Made by a program: the position numbers and the translations under genes. Below, piece after piece: positions 27,292 through 36,232 of a stretch of DNA of 64,000 nucleotides. The stretch is from Jejuia algarum (lineage in GTDB: Bacteria > Bacteroidota > Bacteroidia > Flavobacteriales > Flavobacteriaceae). Location of the stretch: NCBI GenBank assembly GCA_947495775.1, contig CANMAQ010000015.1, positions 62,001 through 126,000 of the forward strand. Direction: 5' to 3'. The stretch's first letter is position 1. The number at the start of each line of letters is the position of its first letter. The notes below the pieces were generated by a model, which searched no databases, was not told the origin of the DNA, and saw only the letters and a list, made by a program, of their open reading frames with translations.

Positions 27292-27302
27292 GGGGGGGGG
27301 GG
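27292..27302. repeat. Homopolymeric G tract of 11
   Basis: Eleven consecutive Gs in an AT-rich intergenic region, about 315 bases upstream of the large secreted protein gene and about 195 bases past the end of coaD. Such tracts slip during replication and can switch expression. The tract lies in no supported coding frame. Confidence 0.8.
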
Positions 27303-27496
27303 CGCATTTTTATGTGTGATCTTAAACTTATAGCGGCTATAAGAATAGGGAAGGACTCACCGTTTGTCTTATACAAACAGTTAAAGGTATTTATTAAAGC
27401 CGAAATACGTGGCGTTATTAAGGGACAGATGAGGTCCCCCAAAGCGGAATTTAAGTCTATTAACGTGACGATTAAAAACGTTGATGTTACCTTGTG

Positions 27497-27955
27497 TTAT
27501 GGCTTTACACGAACACTATTAGGTACCAATTTGGTATAATCGCCATGATTTCGAATCACATCACGAACAATGGAAGACGCAATATAAGAGGTTTCTGCAG
27601 AGGTTAATAAGAAAATGGTTTCTATGGCTGCTAAATCTCTATTGGTATGAGCAATGGCTTTTTCAAATTCAAAATCAGCCGGATTTCTCAAGCCTCTTAG
27701 AATGAACTCTACATTGTTAGCCCTACAAAAATCTACGGTTAGCCCTTTATAAGTGGTTACTTTTACCTTAGGTTCGTCTTTAAAAGCTTCGCGAATAAAT
27801 TGCTGGCGCTCTTCTAAAGAAAACATATAGGTCTTAGATGAATTTACGCCTATAGCGACTATAATTTCATCAAAAAGCGTGACACCACGTTTAATAATAT
27901 CGTAATGGCCTAAGGTAAACGGATCGAAAGATCCTGGAAAAATAGCTCGTTTCAT
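27497..27955 (-). CDS. coaD: Phosphopantetheine adenylyltransferase
   Basis: With the ATG at 27955, a 152-residue protein begins MKRAIFPGSFDPFTLGHYDI, the nucleotidyltransferase motif (T/H-x-G-H) of CoaD. ISSIVRDVIRNHGDYTKLVP ends the fold. It transfers AMP from ATP to 4'-phosphopantetheine, giving dephospho-CoA in coenzyme A synthesis. An upstream TTG would add 21 unneeded residues. The length is slightly below E. coli CoaD (159) and normal for Flavobacteria. Confidence 0.96.
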   Translation of the reverse strand: MKRAIFPGSFDPFTLGHYDIIKRGVTLFDEIIVAIGVNSSKTYMFSLEERQQFIREAFKDEPKVKVTTYKGLTVDFCRANNVEFILRGLRNPADFEFEKAIAHTNRDLAAIETIFLLTSAETSYIASSIVRDVIRNHGDYTKLVPNSVRVKP

Positions 27956-28069
27956 AGGTACTGCTTTGCTTCCTTTTATAAGATGCGGTTCGTTTTGTAA
28001 ATATACAATTCTGTACAAGCTTTTAATACTCTTAAGCCGCGATAATTTAAAAAAAAGACGGCCTAGTCT

Positions 28070-28672
28070 CTATCTATGTATAGCATAGATGGTATTATCC
28101 TTATAGAGGGACTCTAACTCACTTTGTAGATAGCCATCAATAACTGTACTGTAGTTTTCAGCTTTATCAATTTGATCAATTCCAGTCTTTTTATCGATTT
28201 CATAATTGTTAAACACCACAAACACACTATCTGTTTTAACCTCTATAACTTTTATAGAAGAATAATGGCCTTTGCTTTCTGTTTTTACAGAATACACATC
28301 GCCCACAGCAGGTGTTTTAATATACTCAGCTTCTAAGTCTTTATGCTTAGCGTTGGCGTAACTAAAATAGCCAATAGCTAAGGCGATAATAGCAAGACCA
28401 CTAAAGTGTAAGAAAGGCACGCCTCTATGTTTTTCTGTTTCGAACTTATCCTTTACAGGTTGTGGAAGTTCTTTTAGTTTATATGTTTTTTTACAATTAT
28501 CACACTCTAAAACATTTGTTTTCCCTAGAGGGAAGATAGGAATCCAATAGATGTAAGCATACTTTCCAAACACACTATAATGCATTGTGGTTTGTTCACT
28601 ACAGTTAGGGCATTTTACATTTCTAAGTTGACCATCTTTTAGTCTAGAAGAATTAGTTCCATAAAAAATCAT
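28070..28672 (-). CDS. Zinc-ribbon membrane protein of unknown function
   Basis: A 200-residue protein. Two CxxC pairs, CPNC at about residues 20-23 and CDNC at about 57-60, make a zinc ribbon. One transmembrane segment follows at about 88-105 (GLAIIALAIGYFSYA), then a polar, beta-rich C-terminal domain (GHYSSIKVIEVKTDSVFVVF). The segment YIYWIPIFPLGKTNVLECDNC is typical of the zinc-ribbon_15 family. Function unknown. It lies between ddl and coaD on the same strand, with gaps of 58 and 114 bases. Confidence 0.7.
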   Translation of the reverse strand: MIFYGTNSSRLKDGQLRNVKCPNCSEQTTMHYSVFGKYAYIYWIPIFPLGKTNVLECDNCKKTYKLKELPQPVKDKFETEKHRGVPFLHFSGLAIIALAIGYFSYANAKHKDLEAEYIKTPAVGDVYSVKTESKGHYSSIKVIEVKTDSVFVVFNNYEIDKKTGIDQIDKAENYSTVIDGYLQSELESLYKDNTIYAIHR

Positions 28673-28730
28673 ACAATTTGGTTTAAGTTTAGAGCTTAAA
28701 TATAGCTAAATATACTTAAAAGTCAATAGC

Positions 28731-29705
28731 TTATGTAAGGGCTTCTGTTATGGCGTTATCAAACAAATCGGAAAGCGAGATGCCTGCAGCCGCTGCTTGT
28801 TGCGGTAAAATACTTTCTGTGGTAAGACCGGGTACGGTATTAATTTCTAATAAATGTGGGTCGTCACCTTTAAAAATAAATTCACTTCTAGAAAAGCCTT
28901 TAAGCTTTAAGACGTCATAGATCTTTTTAGCAAGTGCATTGACCTTAAGTGTTTGTGTTTCTGTTAATCGCGCCGGTGTAATTTCTTGAGATTTTCCTAA
29001 ATACTTGGCTTCATAATCAAAAAAGTCGTTTTCTGAGACGATTTCAGTAATGGGAAGGACTTTAGTTGCCCCTTTGTATGTGATCACACCAACAGAAACC
29101 TCGGTGCCTTCTAAAAAAGATTCTATAATAATTTCATCATCTTCCTTGAAAGCAACAGCAATAGCATTTTTTAAGTCCGTTTTATGATGTACTTTGGTAA
29201 CTCCAAAACTGCTGCCGGCTTTATTGGCCTTTACAAAGCAGGGGAGCCCTACCTTTTCAACAATAGCAGTTTCATCTACGGCATCACCTAAATTTAAAAA
29301 ATAAGAGGTTGCTGTTTTAACGCCATAAGGCTGTAAGATGCTAAGACAATCTCTTTTGTTAAATGTTATGGCAGCTTGATACATGGCACAGCTGGTATGC
29401 GGTATTCCTAATAACTCAAAGTAGCCTTGCAAATAACCGTCTTCACCAGGTGCGCCATGAATAGCATTAAACACAACGTCGAATTTTAACTTTACATCGT
29501 CTATACGTACAGAAAAGTCGTTTTTATCTATGGGGGTTTCGGTACCATTAGGGGCTACATATACCCATTTGTCTTTAAAAATATGAATGCGGTAAGCGTT
29601 ATATTTAGAACGGTCTAAAGTATCGTAAACGACATTACCGCTGGTAAGAGAAATTTTGTATTCACTGGAGTACCCTCCCATGATGATGGCGATATTTTTT
29701 TTCAT
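28731..29705 (-). CDS. ddl: D-alanine--D-alanine ligase
   Basis: A 324-residue ATP-grasp protein: GGYSSEYKISLTSG at the N-terminus, FNAIHGAPGEDGYLQGYFE, FVKANKAGSSFGVTKV, EFIFKGDDPHLLEINTVPGLT. It ligates two D-alanines for peptidoglycan precursor synthesis in the cytoplasm. The length is usual. It is divergent from the PASTA-protein gene, with a 145-base gap. Confidence 0.97.
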   Translation of the reverse strand: MKKNIAIIMGGYSSEYKISLTSGNVVYDTLDRSKYNAYRIHIFKDKWVYVAPNGTETPIDKNDFSVRIDDVKLKFDVVFNAIHGAPGEDGYLQGYFELLGIPHTSCAMYQAAITFNKRDCLSILQPYGVKTATSYFLNLGDAVDETAIVEKVGLPCFVKANKAGSSFGVTKVHHKTDLKNAIAVAFKEDDEIIIESFLEGTEVSVGVITYKGATKVLPITEIVSENDFFDYEAKYLGKSQEITPARLTETQTLKVNALAKKIYDVLKLKGFSRSEFIFKGDDPHLLEINTVPGLTTESILPQQAAAAGISLSDLFDNAITEALT

Positions 29706-29822
29706 ATGTATGTGCTATGAGACGTGTATGCTTTCGTTATATTTAGTCGTACTGATGCCTAAAAATTAGTTTGAAGCTAAAATATCACTTAAATTGTAAA
29801 AGAAAAAACAGAACTGTTTTTA

Positions 29823-29830
29823 TATATTTG
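29823..29830 (+). promoter_or_regulatory. Candidate -7 box for the PASTA protein-rluD pair
   Basis: TATATTTG (TAnnTTTG) ends 20 bases before the ATG at 29851. No TTG is found at the usual spacing. Confidence 0.5.
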
Positions 29831-29850
29831 CCAAATAGAAAAACCTGTAA

Positions 29851-30405
29851 ATGAGTATAATCAAGTTTATTGTAAGTAAGACATTTTTTAAACAATTAGG
29901 ATTGGCTATTTTGGCCTTAGTTGTATTCTGTTTTTTAATGTTGCAGTGGTTAAAGTCTACAACAAATCACGGTGAATTTGAAACCGTTCCAGATTTAAAA
30001 GGCAAATCTCAAAGTGTAGCACAGATGGAACTCAAAGCCCATCATTTGATTTTACAAATACAGGATTCTGCCAATTACAACCCTAATTATCCTAAATTTT
30101 CGGTTATAGAACAAGAGCCTGTTAAAGGATCTAAAGTAAAGAAAAACCGTAAAATTTATTTAACCTTAAACCCTTCTGGCTATAGAAAAGTAGAGGTGCC
30201 TAATTTAAGAGAACGCACCTACAGACAGGCAGAACCTAATTTGGAAGCTTTAGGTTTTAAGGTTGGCAAAATTACGTATGTAGATAATCTTGGTAAAGAC
30301 ATTGTCTTGGAGTTGAAATACAAAGGAAAAATTATAAAACCAGGACAAAAGTTGCCAAAAACATCTCAAATCGATTTAGTATTAGGTAACGGAAAACGCC
30401 CTTAG
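29851..30405 (+). CDS. PASTA-domain membrane protein
   Basis: A 184-residue protein. Residues about 13-33 are a transmembrane helix, followed by two PASTA modules (VPDLKGKSQSVAQMELK at about 43-60, then VPNLRERTYRQAEPNLEAL at about 110-130), each ending with the typical basic strand. PASTA domains bind peptidoglycan stem peptides or beta-lactams; here there is no kinase or transpeptidase domain, so it is a stand-alone extracytoplasmic sensor or scaffold. It starts 145 bases from ddl, and rluD follows 26 bases downstream. Confidence 0.88.
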   Translation: MSIIKFIVSKTFFKQLGLAILALVVFCFLMLQWLKSTTNHGEFETVPDLKGKSQSVAQMELKAHHLILQIQDSANYNPNYPKFSVIEQEPVKGSKVKKNRKIYLTLNPSGYRKVEVPNLRERTYRQAEPNLEALGFKVGKITYVDNLGKDIVLELKYKGKIIKPGQKLPKTSQIDLVLGNGKRP

Positions 30406-30431
30406 CATTAGTAGACATCTCATGTCACATT

Positions 30432-31469
30432 ATGGAAACACAAGAACCACAATTGCCAGAAGAGGATAATCTTCATGAGCACCACACGTTTACAGTAGAT
30501 AAAGGGCAAGCACCTTTACGCGTCGACAAGTACCTTTTAAATTATATAGAAAATATAACAAGGAGCAAGTTGCAAACTGCTGCAAAGAACGATGGTATTT
30601 TAGTTAATGGGGCACCAGTAAAGTCTAATTATAAAGTAAGGCCAGACGATCATATTAGAGTCTTATTTCCACATCCTACTTATGAAGCTTTGCTGGTAGG
30701 AGAAGACATCCCTTTAGATATTGTTTATGAAGATGATGCGTTATTAGTTGTTAATAAACCAGCAGGACTTGTAGTACATCCAGGTCATGGTAATTATTCT
30801 GGAACATTAATCAATGGATTAATTTATAAATTTGATAATCTGCCTAACAATTCTAGTGAACGCCCTGGACTGGTACATCGTATAGATAAAGATACAAGTG
30901 GGCTTTTAGTAGTCGCAAAAACAGAGGTTGCTATGCGCCATTTAGCATCTCAATTTGCCGAAAAAACCAGCGAACGAGAGTATGTCGCTATGGTTTGGGG
31001 AGATGTAGAAGACGACGAAGGAACTGTAGAAGGACATATAGGCCGTCACCCTAAAAACAGGTTGCAGAACACAGTATATCTTGGTGAAGATGCCGATAAA
31101 GGGAAGCCGGCTGTAACGCATTATAAGGTGTTAGAACGTTTAGGTTATGTTACTTTACTGTCTTGTAAGTTAGAGACTGGACGTACACACCAAATACGTG
31201 TGCATATGAAACATATTGGGCATACTTTATTTAATGACGAGCGTTATGGAGGGGACGCGATTTTAAAGGGCACTACATTTACCAAGTATAAGCAATTTGT
31301 AGATAACTGTTTCAAGCTCTTACCAAGACAGGCATTACATGCTAAAACCTTAGGTTTTGTACATCCTGTTACTCATACGTTTATGCGGTTTGAAACCCCA
31401 GTGCCAGACGATATGGTGCAGTGTATTGCCAAATGGCGTACGTATGCAAAGCATCAGGATAATAAGTAA
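30432..31469 (+). CDS. rluD: RluD-type 23S rRNA pseudouridine synthase
   Basis: A 345-residue protein: an S4 RNA-binding domain (residues about 25-75, RVDKYLLNYIENITRSKLQ) and a RluA-family catalytic domain with the active-site motif HRIDKDTSGLLVVAK (catalytic Asp). CKLETGRTHQIRVHMKHIGH closes the fold. The family modifies uridines in 23S rRNA helix 69 or nearby. It is probably co-transcribed with the PASTA gene (26-base gap). In 31470-31707 I see nothing. Confidence 0.93.
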   Translation: METQEPQLPEEDNLHEHHTFTVDKGQAPLRVDKYLLNYIENITRSKLQTAAKNDGILVNGAPVKSNYKVRPDDHIRVLFPHPTYEALLVGEDIPLDIVYEDDALLVVNKPAGLVVHPGHGNYSGTLINGLIYKFDNLPNNSSERPGLVHRIDKDTSGLLVVAKTEVAMRHLASQFAEKTSEREYVAMVWGDVEDDEGTVEGHIGRHPKNRLQNTVYLGEDADKGKPAVTHYKVLERLGYVTLLSCKLETGRTHQIRVHMKHIGHTLFNDERYGGDAILKGTTFTKYKQFVDNCFKLLPRQALHAKTLGFVHPVTHTFMRFETPVPDDMVQCIAKWRTYAKHQDNK

Positions 31470-31707
31470 ACTTTTTTGGTGTTAGAAAGCATGTGGTTAA
31501 AAAGAGGTTCTTATCATTTGTAATTTGAAATTATTGTAACCAAAATGCATGTTGTTGTATTTATATAAGGCGAAAATTACAGATGTGCATTAGCTTTATT
31601 TTGAAATAGAATGTATAAAAGTGTAGTCCAGTCATTTTAAAAGCAAAACGGGACACACGTAAATGCAACGCTATATGTGAGATGCGATTAAGCCTTTTTT
31701 TAGGAGT

Positions 31708-32124
31708 TTAAGTGTCCCAATCCTCTATAAGTTGAAGTATTTTTGGGAAATCTATAGGCTTTTTTAAAGTATAGTTTGCGCCTAATGTAGCGGTAACATC
31801 TGCTGTAGAAATCTTGCAATCTTCACCATCTCTATAATAGCCTGTAACCGTGATAATGAGAGGGGATTTATTTTTATGAGACCTATCATATTTCCTAATT
31901 TGTGCAATGCACCTAATGCCCCCATCTGGTAAAAATTCATTGTTGCGTACGTGAAATAGATCAACAATAAAGCAATCGTAATCATTATGTAATAAAAGCT
32001 TAGCATCATTAGCATTAGTAACTATATCTGCATGATAGGCTTTAGTTTCTAATTCTTTTTTCCATTCTAAAGCCAATTGATAGTCATCTTCTACAATTAA
32101 TATGTTTTTGATATTAGAATTCAT
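31708..32124 (-). CDS. Single-domain response regulator
   Basis: A 138-residue receiver domain: acidic pocket VEDD at residues 11-14, phospho-acceptor Asp in DCFIVDLFHV at about 56, and Lys in KKPIDF at about 118-119. There is no output domain. The gene begins 9 bases after the phytochrome kinase, so it is probably the phosphorylation partner of that sensor, as in bacteriophytochrome operons. Confidence 0.88.
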   Translation of the reverse strand: MNSNIKNILIVEDDYQLALEWKKELETKAYHADIVTNANDAKLLLHNDYDCFIVDLFHVRNNEFLPDGGIRCIAQIRKYDRSHKNKSPLIITVTGYYRDGEDCKISTADVTATLGANYTLKKPIDFPKILQLIEDWDT

Positions 32125-32133
32125 GTAAAATAT

Positions 32134-34659
32134 TTAAATGTGATGATTTATGATGTCGGTTATTTTTTGTGTACTTAAAGGTTTGAGTATAACGGGTGCT
32201 TTTGGGAAACCATTACCTTTTAAAAACGAGGAACCATAACCTGTGATGTAATAAAAAGGAATGTTTTTTTTATGGCATATTTTGGCAATGTTTAGGCAGG
32301 TTTCTTGTTTTAGATTTACATCTAACAAGGCTAAATGGTAATCTGTTGCGTTCATAGCGTTTAAAGCGTCTTTTTGATTGGAAAAGGTAGACACACTGTT
32401 TATGTCTAGTTTAGAGATCATATTTCGTAAATCTTGTGCATTGATGAAATCGTCTTCTAAAATAAGCACATCGAGACGTTTTGCTTTTTTACGGGGTATT
32501 TTGATAACGGTATTTTCAATTTGATCTAGAACAAACATTGGCGCTTCATTTTCACCTATAAGATGAGCGGGTATGGTAAACTTTGCTAGAATACCGTCTT
32601 TGAGGTAATGCACTTCAGAAGCACCGTCAAATTCATATTTAATGGCATTTTCTATAATACTAGTGCCAAACCCTTTTTTTGTGGGTATATTCACTTTTGG
32701 CCCACCTAACTCTTTCCATTCTATAATGAGCCCATTTGTAACTTTATACCATTTTATAGCAATTTGACCATTAGGTTGAGAAAAAGCCCCATACTTGATA
32801 GCGTTTGTGGTGAGTTCGTGAATGATCAATACGAGCATTGACATGACTTCCGATGAAATTTTAGCGGAATCTCCTTTTAAATGCAATTGTTCTGGACGAT
32901 CACATAACGATAAAATAACAGATTCAAAGATGATTCTAATTTCAACAGCATTATAAAAGCTATCGGTGAGTAAATTATTTGCTTTTGCCAAAGCTATAAT
33001 GCGTTGTTCTAAAGAGTTGACATAGCTTTCTATTGTAATGTTATCGTTAGCAGTTTGCCGAGAAATTGAACGCACTAAAGCTAAGATGTTTCTCAATCTA
33101 TGGCTAAGTTCTCTAACCACCGTATTGAGACGGGCTGTTGTTGCTTTTTCTGTTACAGCAGCTTTTTGAAATGTAAGTAGTGCCGCTTCGGCAAGATATA
33201 AGGTTTCAGAATCCCATAATTTAGAGTGGCCTTTATTGGTTTCTTTAAAAATATTAAAAGAACTTCTTGGGTGTAAACGCACATTTTCTTTAGTAAATTC
33301 AATGTCTTTTTTAGGATTGCCAGCCCATGATATGTTTTGTTCTATTTCATTTCTAAAGAAATACATATGGACTTTAGGAACCTCAAGATGTATGCATAAG
33401 GCTAATACGCCTTTGGTAGTACTCGTATCAAAAGCTAAGTTAGAACTATGGTATAGGGAAGGTGCATTATTTTTTTTAAATTCTTTAGCGATGGATAGAA
33501 TGGTGTTTTTAGGAGGACAAGATTTATAGACAAACAGTTTGTCCTCTATTTGGTAACAAACACCGTCGCAGTCTAGCAATGATTTAAGTTTAACAGCATA
33601 AGCTTCCCAAAATTTTTGAAGGTGCAGATTGTTTTGATTTAATGTTATAAATTCATCGCCTTTTAAATGGAGTTTTTTGAGTTTTAAATCCGTTTTATGC
33701 TGTATTTTTTGTGTTAACACCATACCTGCGATTTGCCCAATTAATTCTGCAGTATACAGGATTTCAGAGGGCAACTCTATAACTTCTTTATGGTGTAATG
33801 CAAAGAGGCCCCATAGATTTCCTTTAACGATAATAGGTAGTGATAGGGTAGAGCTCACCTCCATATTTTTTAAGTATTGATTATGTACAGGAGAATTACC
33901 CCTTAATAGGCTTAGTGTTAAATTTAAAGGAATGTCTTTTACACTTGTATGTGCTAATAGTGCGGCATTTCCTCCATTCACGTTTTCAATATATCTTATA
34001 GCGATTTTAGAAAATAATTGCCTGGCCACTGGTGGAATATCCGATGCGGGAAAGTGTAACCCTAAAAAAGAGTCCATTTCACCATTATTATGTTCAGCTA
34101 CAACTTCTCCAGAATTATCGGGATGGAACATATACGCTTTTACACGATCAAATTGTGTTATGTTTTTTAACCCTGCTACAGATTGTTCTAAAATATCTTG
34201 AACGTCATCTAGCGATTTTATGCTGTCTAGAATCCATTTTAGATGTGAATTTGTACTATATGTAGCTATTGATGATTGTAATGGTATAATTTCAATAACA
34301 ACATTAGCATCTACTCGAAATAAAGAAAGGTCTACTTTTTTAGTATGAAGTACAGTAGTTTTAACTTGTTTTCTTTGGCTAAATGTTGCTTTATGAGATG
34401 CAATATTACTAATGTCATGAAAGTCTTTTGGCGTAAATAGCGTTAGAATGGAGAGATTAAATATGGTTTTAATGTTGACATCGAAATAGTCTGTGATGTT
34501 TTCAGAAACATAAGTCATCTCAAGCGTATCAACATTAAAAGCAATGAGGGCGCCGTAATCTTGAATACGCCCAGGAATTGCAATTGGTTCATTATTACAA
34601 GTCTCTAAAGCTTTAGCTTCAAGTATTTTGGAGTTTTGTATGTCGTTGTTGAAGCTCAT
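32134..34659 (-). CDS. bphP: Bacteriophytochrome hybrid histidine kinase (HWE/HisKA_2 type)
   Basis: With the ATG at 34659, 841 residues. Residues 1-110 are a PAS domain with the biliverdin-binding Cys21 in CNNEPIAIPGRIQDYGAL. A GAF domain with the Asp-Ile-Pro motif (FPASDIPPVARQLF) and a PHY domain follow, including SPVHNQYLKNM and WGLFALHH. The kinase core has RELSHRLRNILALVRSI (phospho-His) and HELTTNAIKYGAFS, the pattern of HWE/HisKA_2 kinases. A C-terminal receiver has LLDVNL (Asp) and KPLS (Lys). It likely senses red/far-red light through biliverdin made by the neighbouring heme oxygenase. It overlaps that gene by 41 bases. Confidence 0.92.
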   Translation of the reverse strand: MSFNNDIQNSKILEAKALETCNNEPIAIPGRIQDYGALIAFNVDTLEMTYVSENITDYFDVNIKTIFNLSILTLFTPKDFHDISNIASHKATFSQRKQVKTTVLHTKKVDLSLFRVDANVVIEIIPLQSSIATYSTNSHLKWILDSIKSLDDVQDILEQSVAGLKNITQFDRVKAYMFHPDNSGEVVAEHNNGEMDSFLGLHFPASDIPPVARQLFSKIAIRYIENVNGGNAALLAHTSVKDIPLNLTLSLLRGNSPVHNQYLKNMEVSSTLSLPIIVKGNLWGLFALHHKEVIELPSEILYTAELIGQIAGMVLTQKIQHKTDLKLKKLHLKGDEFITLNQNNLHLQKFWEAYAVKLKSLLDCDGVCYQIEDKLFVYKSCPPKNTILSIAKEFKKNNAPSLYHSSNLAFDTSTTKGVLALCIHLEVPKVHMYFFRNEIEQNISWAGNPKKDIEFTKENVRLHPRSSFNIFKETNKGHSKLWDSETLYLAEAALLTFQKAAVTEKATTARLNTVVRELSHRLRNILALVRSISRQTANDNITIESYVNSLEQRIIALAKANNLLTDSFYNAVEIRIIFESVILSLCDRPEQLHLKGDSAKISSEVMSMLVLIIHELTTNAIKYGAFSQPNGQIAIKWYKVTNGLIIEWKELGGPKVNIPTKKGFGTSIIENAIKYEFDGASEVHYLKDGILAKFTIPAHLIGENEAPMFVLDQIENTVIKIPRKKAKRLDVLILEDDFINAQDLRNMISKLDINSVSTFSNQKDALNAMNATDYHLALLDVNLKQETCLNIAKICHKKNIPFYYITGYGSSFLKGNGFPKAPVILKPLSTQKITDIINHHI

Positions 34660-35191
34660 AGGTGCCAATGTTTTGTATCAGTTTAAAGGTGTTTTTGGCA
34701 GAGCTGATAACGTCATCAGTATTAAAAGACGATACATTTAATAATGTTTTGAGGGTTGTCATTTGCGCTTTACTGCTTTTAACCAAAGCATTTAAATAAT
34801 AAAAGGGATGTTTTAGTGCGTGTTGTTGTGCCATATTTAAAAGTATTTTAGCGCCTGCAGAAGAGCCCGCAAATACGTAGAAGACTCCCAGCTGATTACT
34901 GAAATTATTCGCATAATTCATTGTTAGAGAAGGGGCGTCTTCATTATAGGTAAACGTTGATTTTAAGTGCTTTAAATCTTTCTCTAATGCTGCTATAAGC
35001 ACAGCATTAAAAGTGTCGATTTGCAATTCATCTAATAAGGGTTTGCACCTGTGTCGGGCTGACAGCATTGTACAGTAAAATACCTCAAGATTGGCATGCT
35101 GTAGCCCCTCATTAAAATTAAAGATAGCTTCTACAGCATTATGTTCTGCTTGTGTTGCTTGATGTAATTGTTTTCTAAAAGGGATTTCCAT
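34619..35191 (-). CDS. bphO: Heme oxygenase (biliverdin-producing)
   Basis: The ATG at 35191 gives 190 residues. The proximal heme ligand is His17 in AEHNAVEA. The distal helix motif GVFYVFAGSSAGAKIL is typical of bacterial heme oxygenases. It opens heme to biliverdin, carbon monoxide and iron, supplying the phytochrome chromophore. It overlaps the bphP start by 41 bases, indicating translational coupling and a shared job. An upstream TTG would add two residues. Confidence 0.88.
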   Translation of the reverse strand: MEIPFRKQLHQATQAEHNAVEAIFNFNEGLQHANLEVFYCTMLSARHRCKPLLDELQIDTFNAVLIAALEKDLKHLKSTFTYNEDAPSLTMNYANNFSNQLGVFYVFAGSSAGAKILLNMAQQHALKHPFYYLNALVKSSKAQMTTLKTLLNVSSFNTDDVISSAKNTFKLIQNIGTYELQQRHTKLQNT

Positions 35192-35289
35192 GAACAAGGC
35201 TTTAGGCTAAAATATAAATTTTATTTGTAAGATAAAACTTATTTTTAGATTTTAATTTATTAGTAATATCAGAACGTTAAGATAACGAT

Positions 35290-35907
35290 TTAGAGGTGCT
35301 GTAAAAGCGTTTTAATACCAAACTCAGGACTGGTAAATACAGGTTTCTCTAAAGCTGTTAAATGGGTTTTTGCCCCTTCCATAGAGGCTTGAGCAAGAAA
35401 AATAACTTCCACTTGATCTGCCATTTGTAGGATGCTTTTTGCAATTTCTTTTTGATACCTATCGAAATCACCATTTTCAAAATGTACCCAGTATTCAGAA
35501 CAATCACAATTTACGACAGTAATGGTTTTTTGGTGTTGCTTAGCCGTTTTTAAAATTAAGTTTTCACTTACCTTTTTAGTAGAGTTTGCTGTGTATACCA
35601 AACCTATTTTAGAGTAGGCCTCTACCAAATGCGCAATAATAGGTTGGTCTATGCGATATACGCCATCATGCAGATCACTTTCGCTTCCATAAGTAGAACA
35701 GGTACATATGAGAAGTGCTGGTTTTTCTTTTTGAATAGCTTCTATGTCTTCTCGAAACATATTAGAGGCAGTTTCACCATGGGCTAATGCATGATCTAAT
35801 AGCGTTTTGTTTACAAAATGTTTGGTTTCAATATGAGGATTAAACTGCCTTACTAAGGTTTCAAAACGGTCTATGTGTACTTTAGAAGTGTGTAAAAATG
35901 CAATCAT
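35290..35907 (-). CDS. Asp/Glu/hydantoin racemase-like protein
   Basis: A 205-residue protein with two candidate catalytic regions: LICTCSTYG (Cys at about residue 70) and IFLAQASMEGAK near residue 178, as in the aspartate/glutamate racemase superfamily. In this family two Cys flip the alpha-carbon; here the second position has Ala-Ser instead of Cys, so it may be a decarboxylase- or isomerase-like branch. Substrate unknown. It is monocistronic, divergent from yaaA. Confidence 0.6.
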   Translation of the reverse strand: MIAFLHTSKVHIDRFETLVRQFNPHIETKHFVNKTLLDHALAHGETASNMFREDIEAIQKEKPALLICTCSTYGSESDLHDGVYRIDQPIIAHLVEAYSKIGLVYTANSTKKVSENLILKTAKQHQKTITVVNCDCSEYWVHFENGDFDRYQKEIAKSILQMADQVEVIFLAQASMEGAKTHLTALEKPVFTSPEFGIKTLLQHL

Positions 35908-36069
35908 TTGCGAAGGGGAGTATTAGTTGTTGTGTATTGAACAGTGCTCTTAGGAGCATCTAATAATAGAATCTTACAAATTTAAAACAATCGCTTAAAG
36001 TATCAATTCCATTGATGGGCATATTATAAATAATTTTTAACCAATAGGATAAATACAAAAAAGGAGTTG

Positions 36070-36077
36070 TAAATTTG
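36070..36077 (+). promoter_or_regulatory. Candidate -7 box in the yaaA upstream region
   Basis: TAAATTTG matches TAnnTTTG, 155 bases before yaaA. No suitable TTG is seen. The remainder of 35908-36232 shows no gene. Confidence 0.3.
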
Positions 36078-36232
36078 AAATACTGATCTAAATCTTTTAT
36101 AGCTTGTAGTTATGGAATAGAGATTTTAGGGCAGGTCATCTTGACGCTTATAATACGAAAACAATTAAACAGTTTCATATACCTTTGAGAAGCCTTGAAA
36201 GTAGTGTAACTGAGACCAAATAGAACATAATT

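Noticed and set aside
27312..27539. Plus-strand frame of 75 codons after the G tract
   Set aside because: It runs into the coaD gene on the other strand and resembles no family; it is probably chance.
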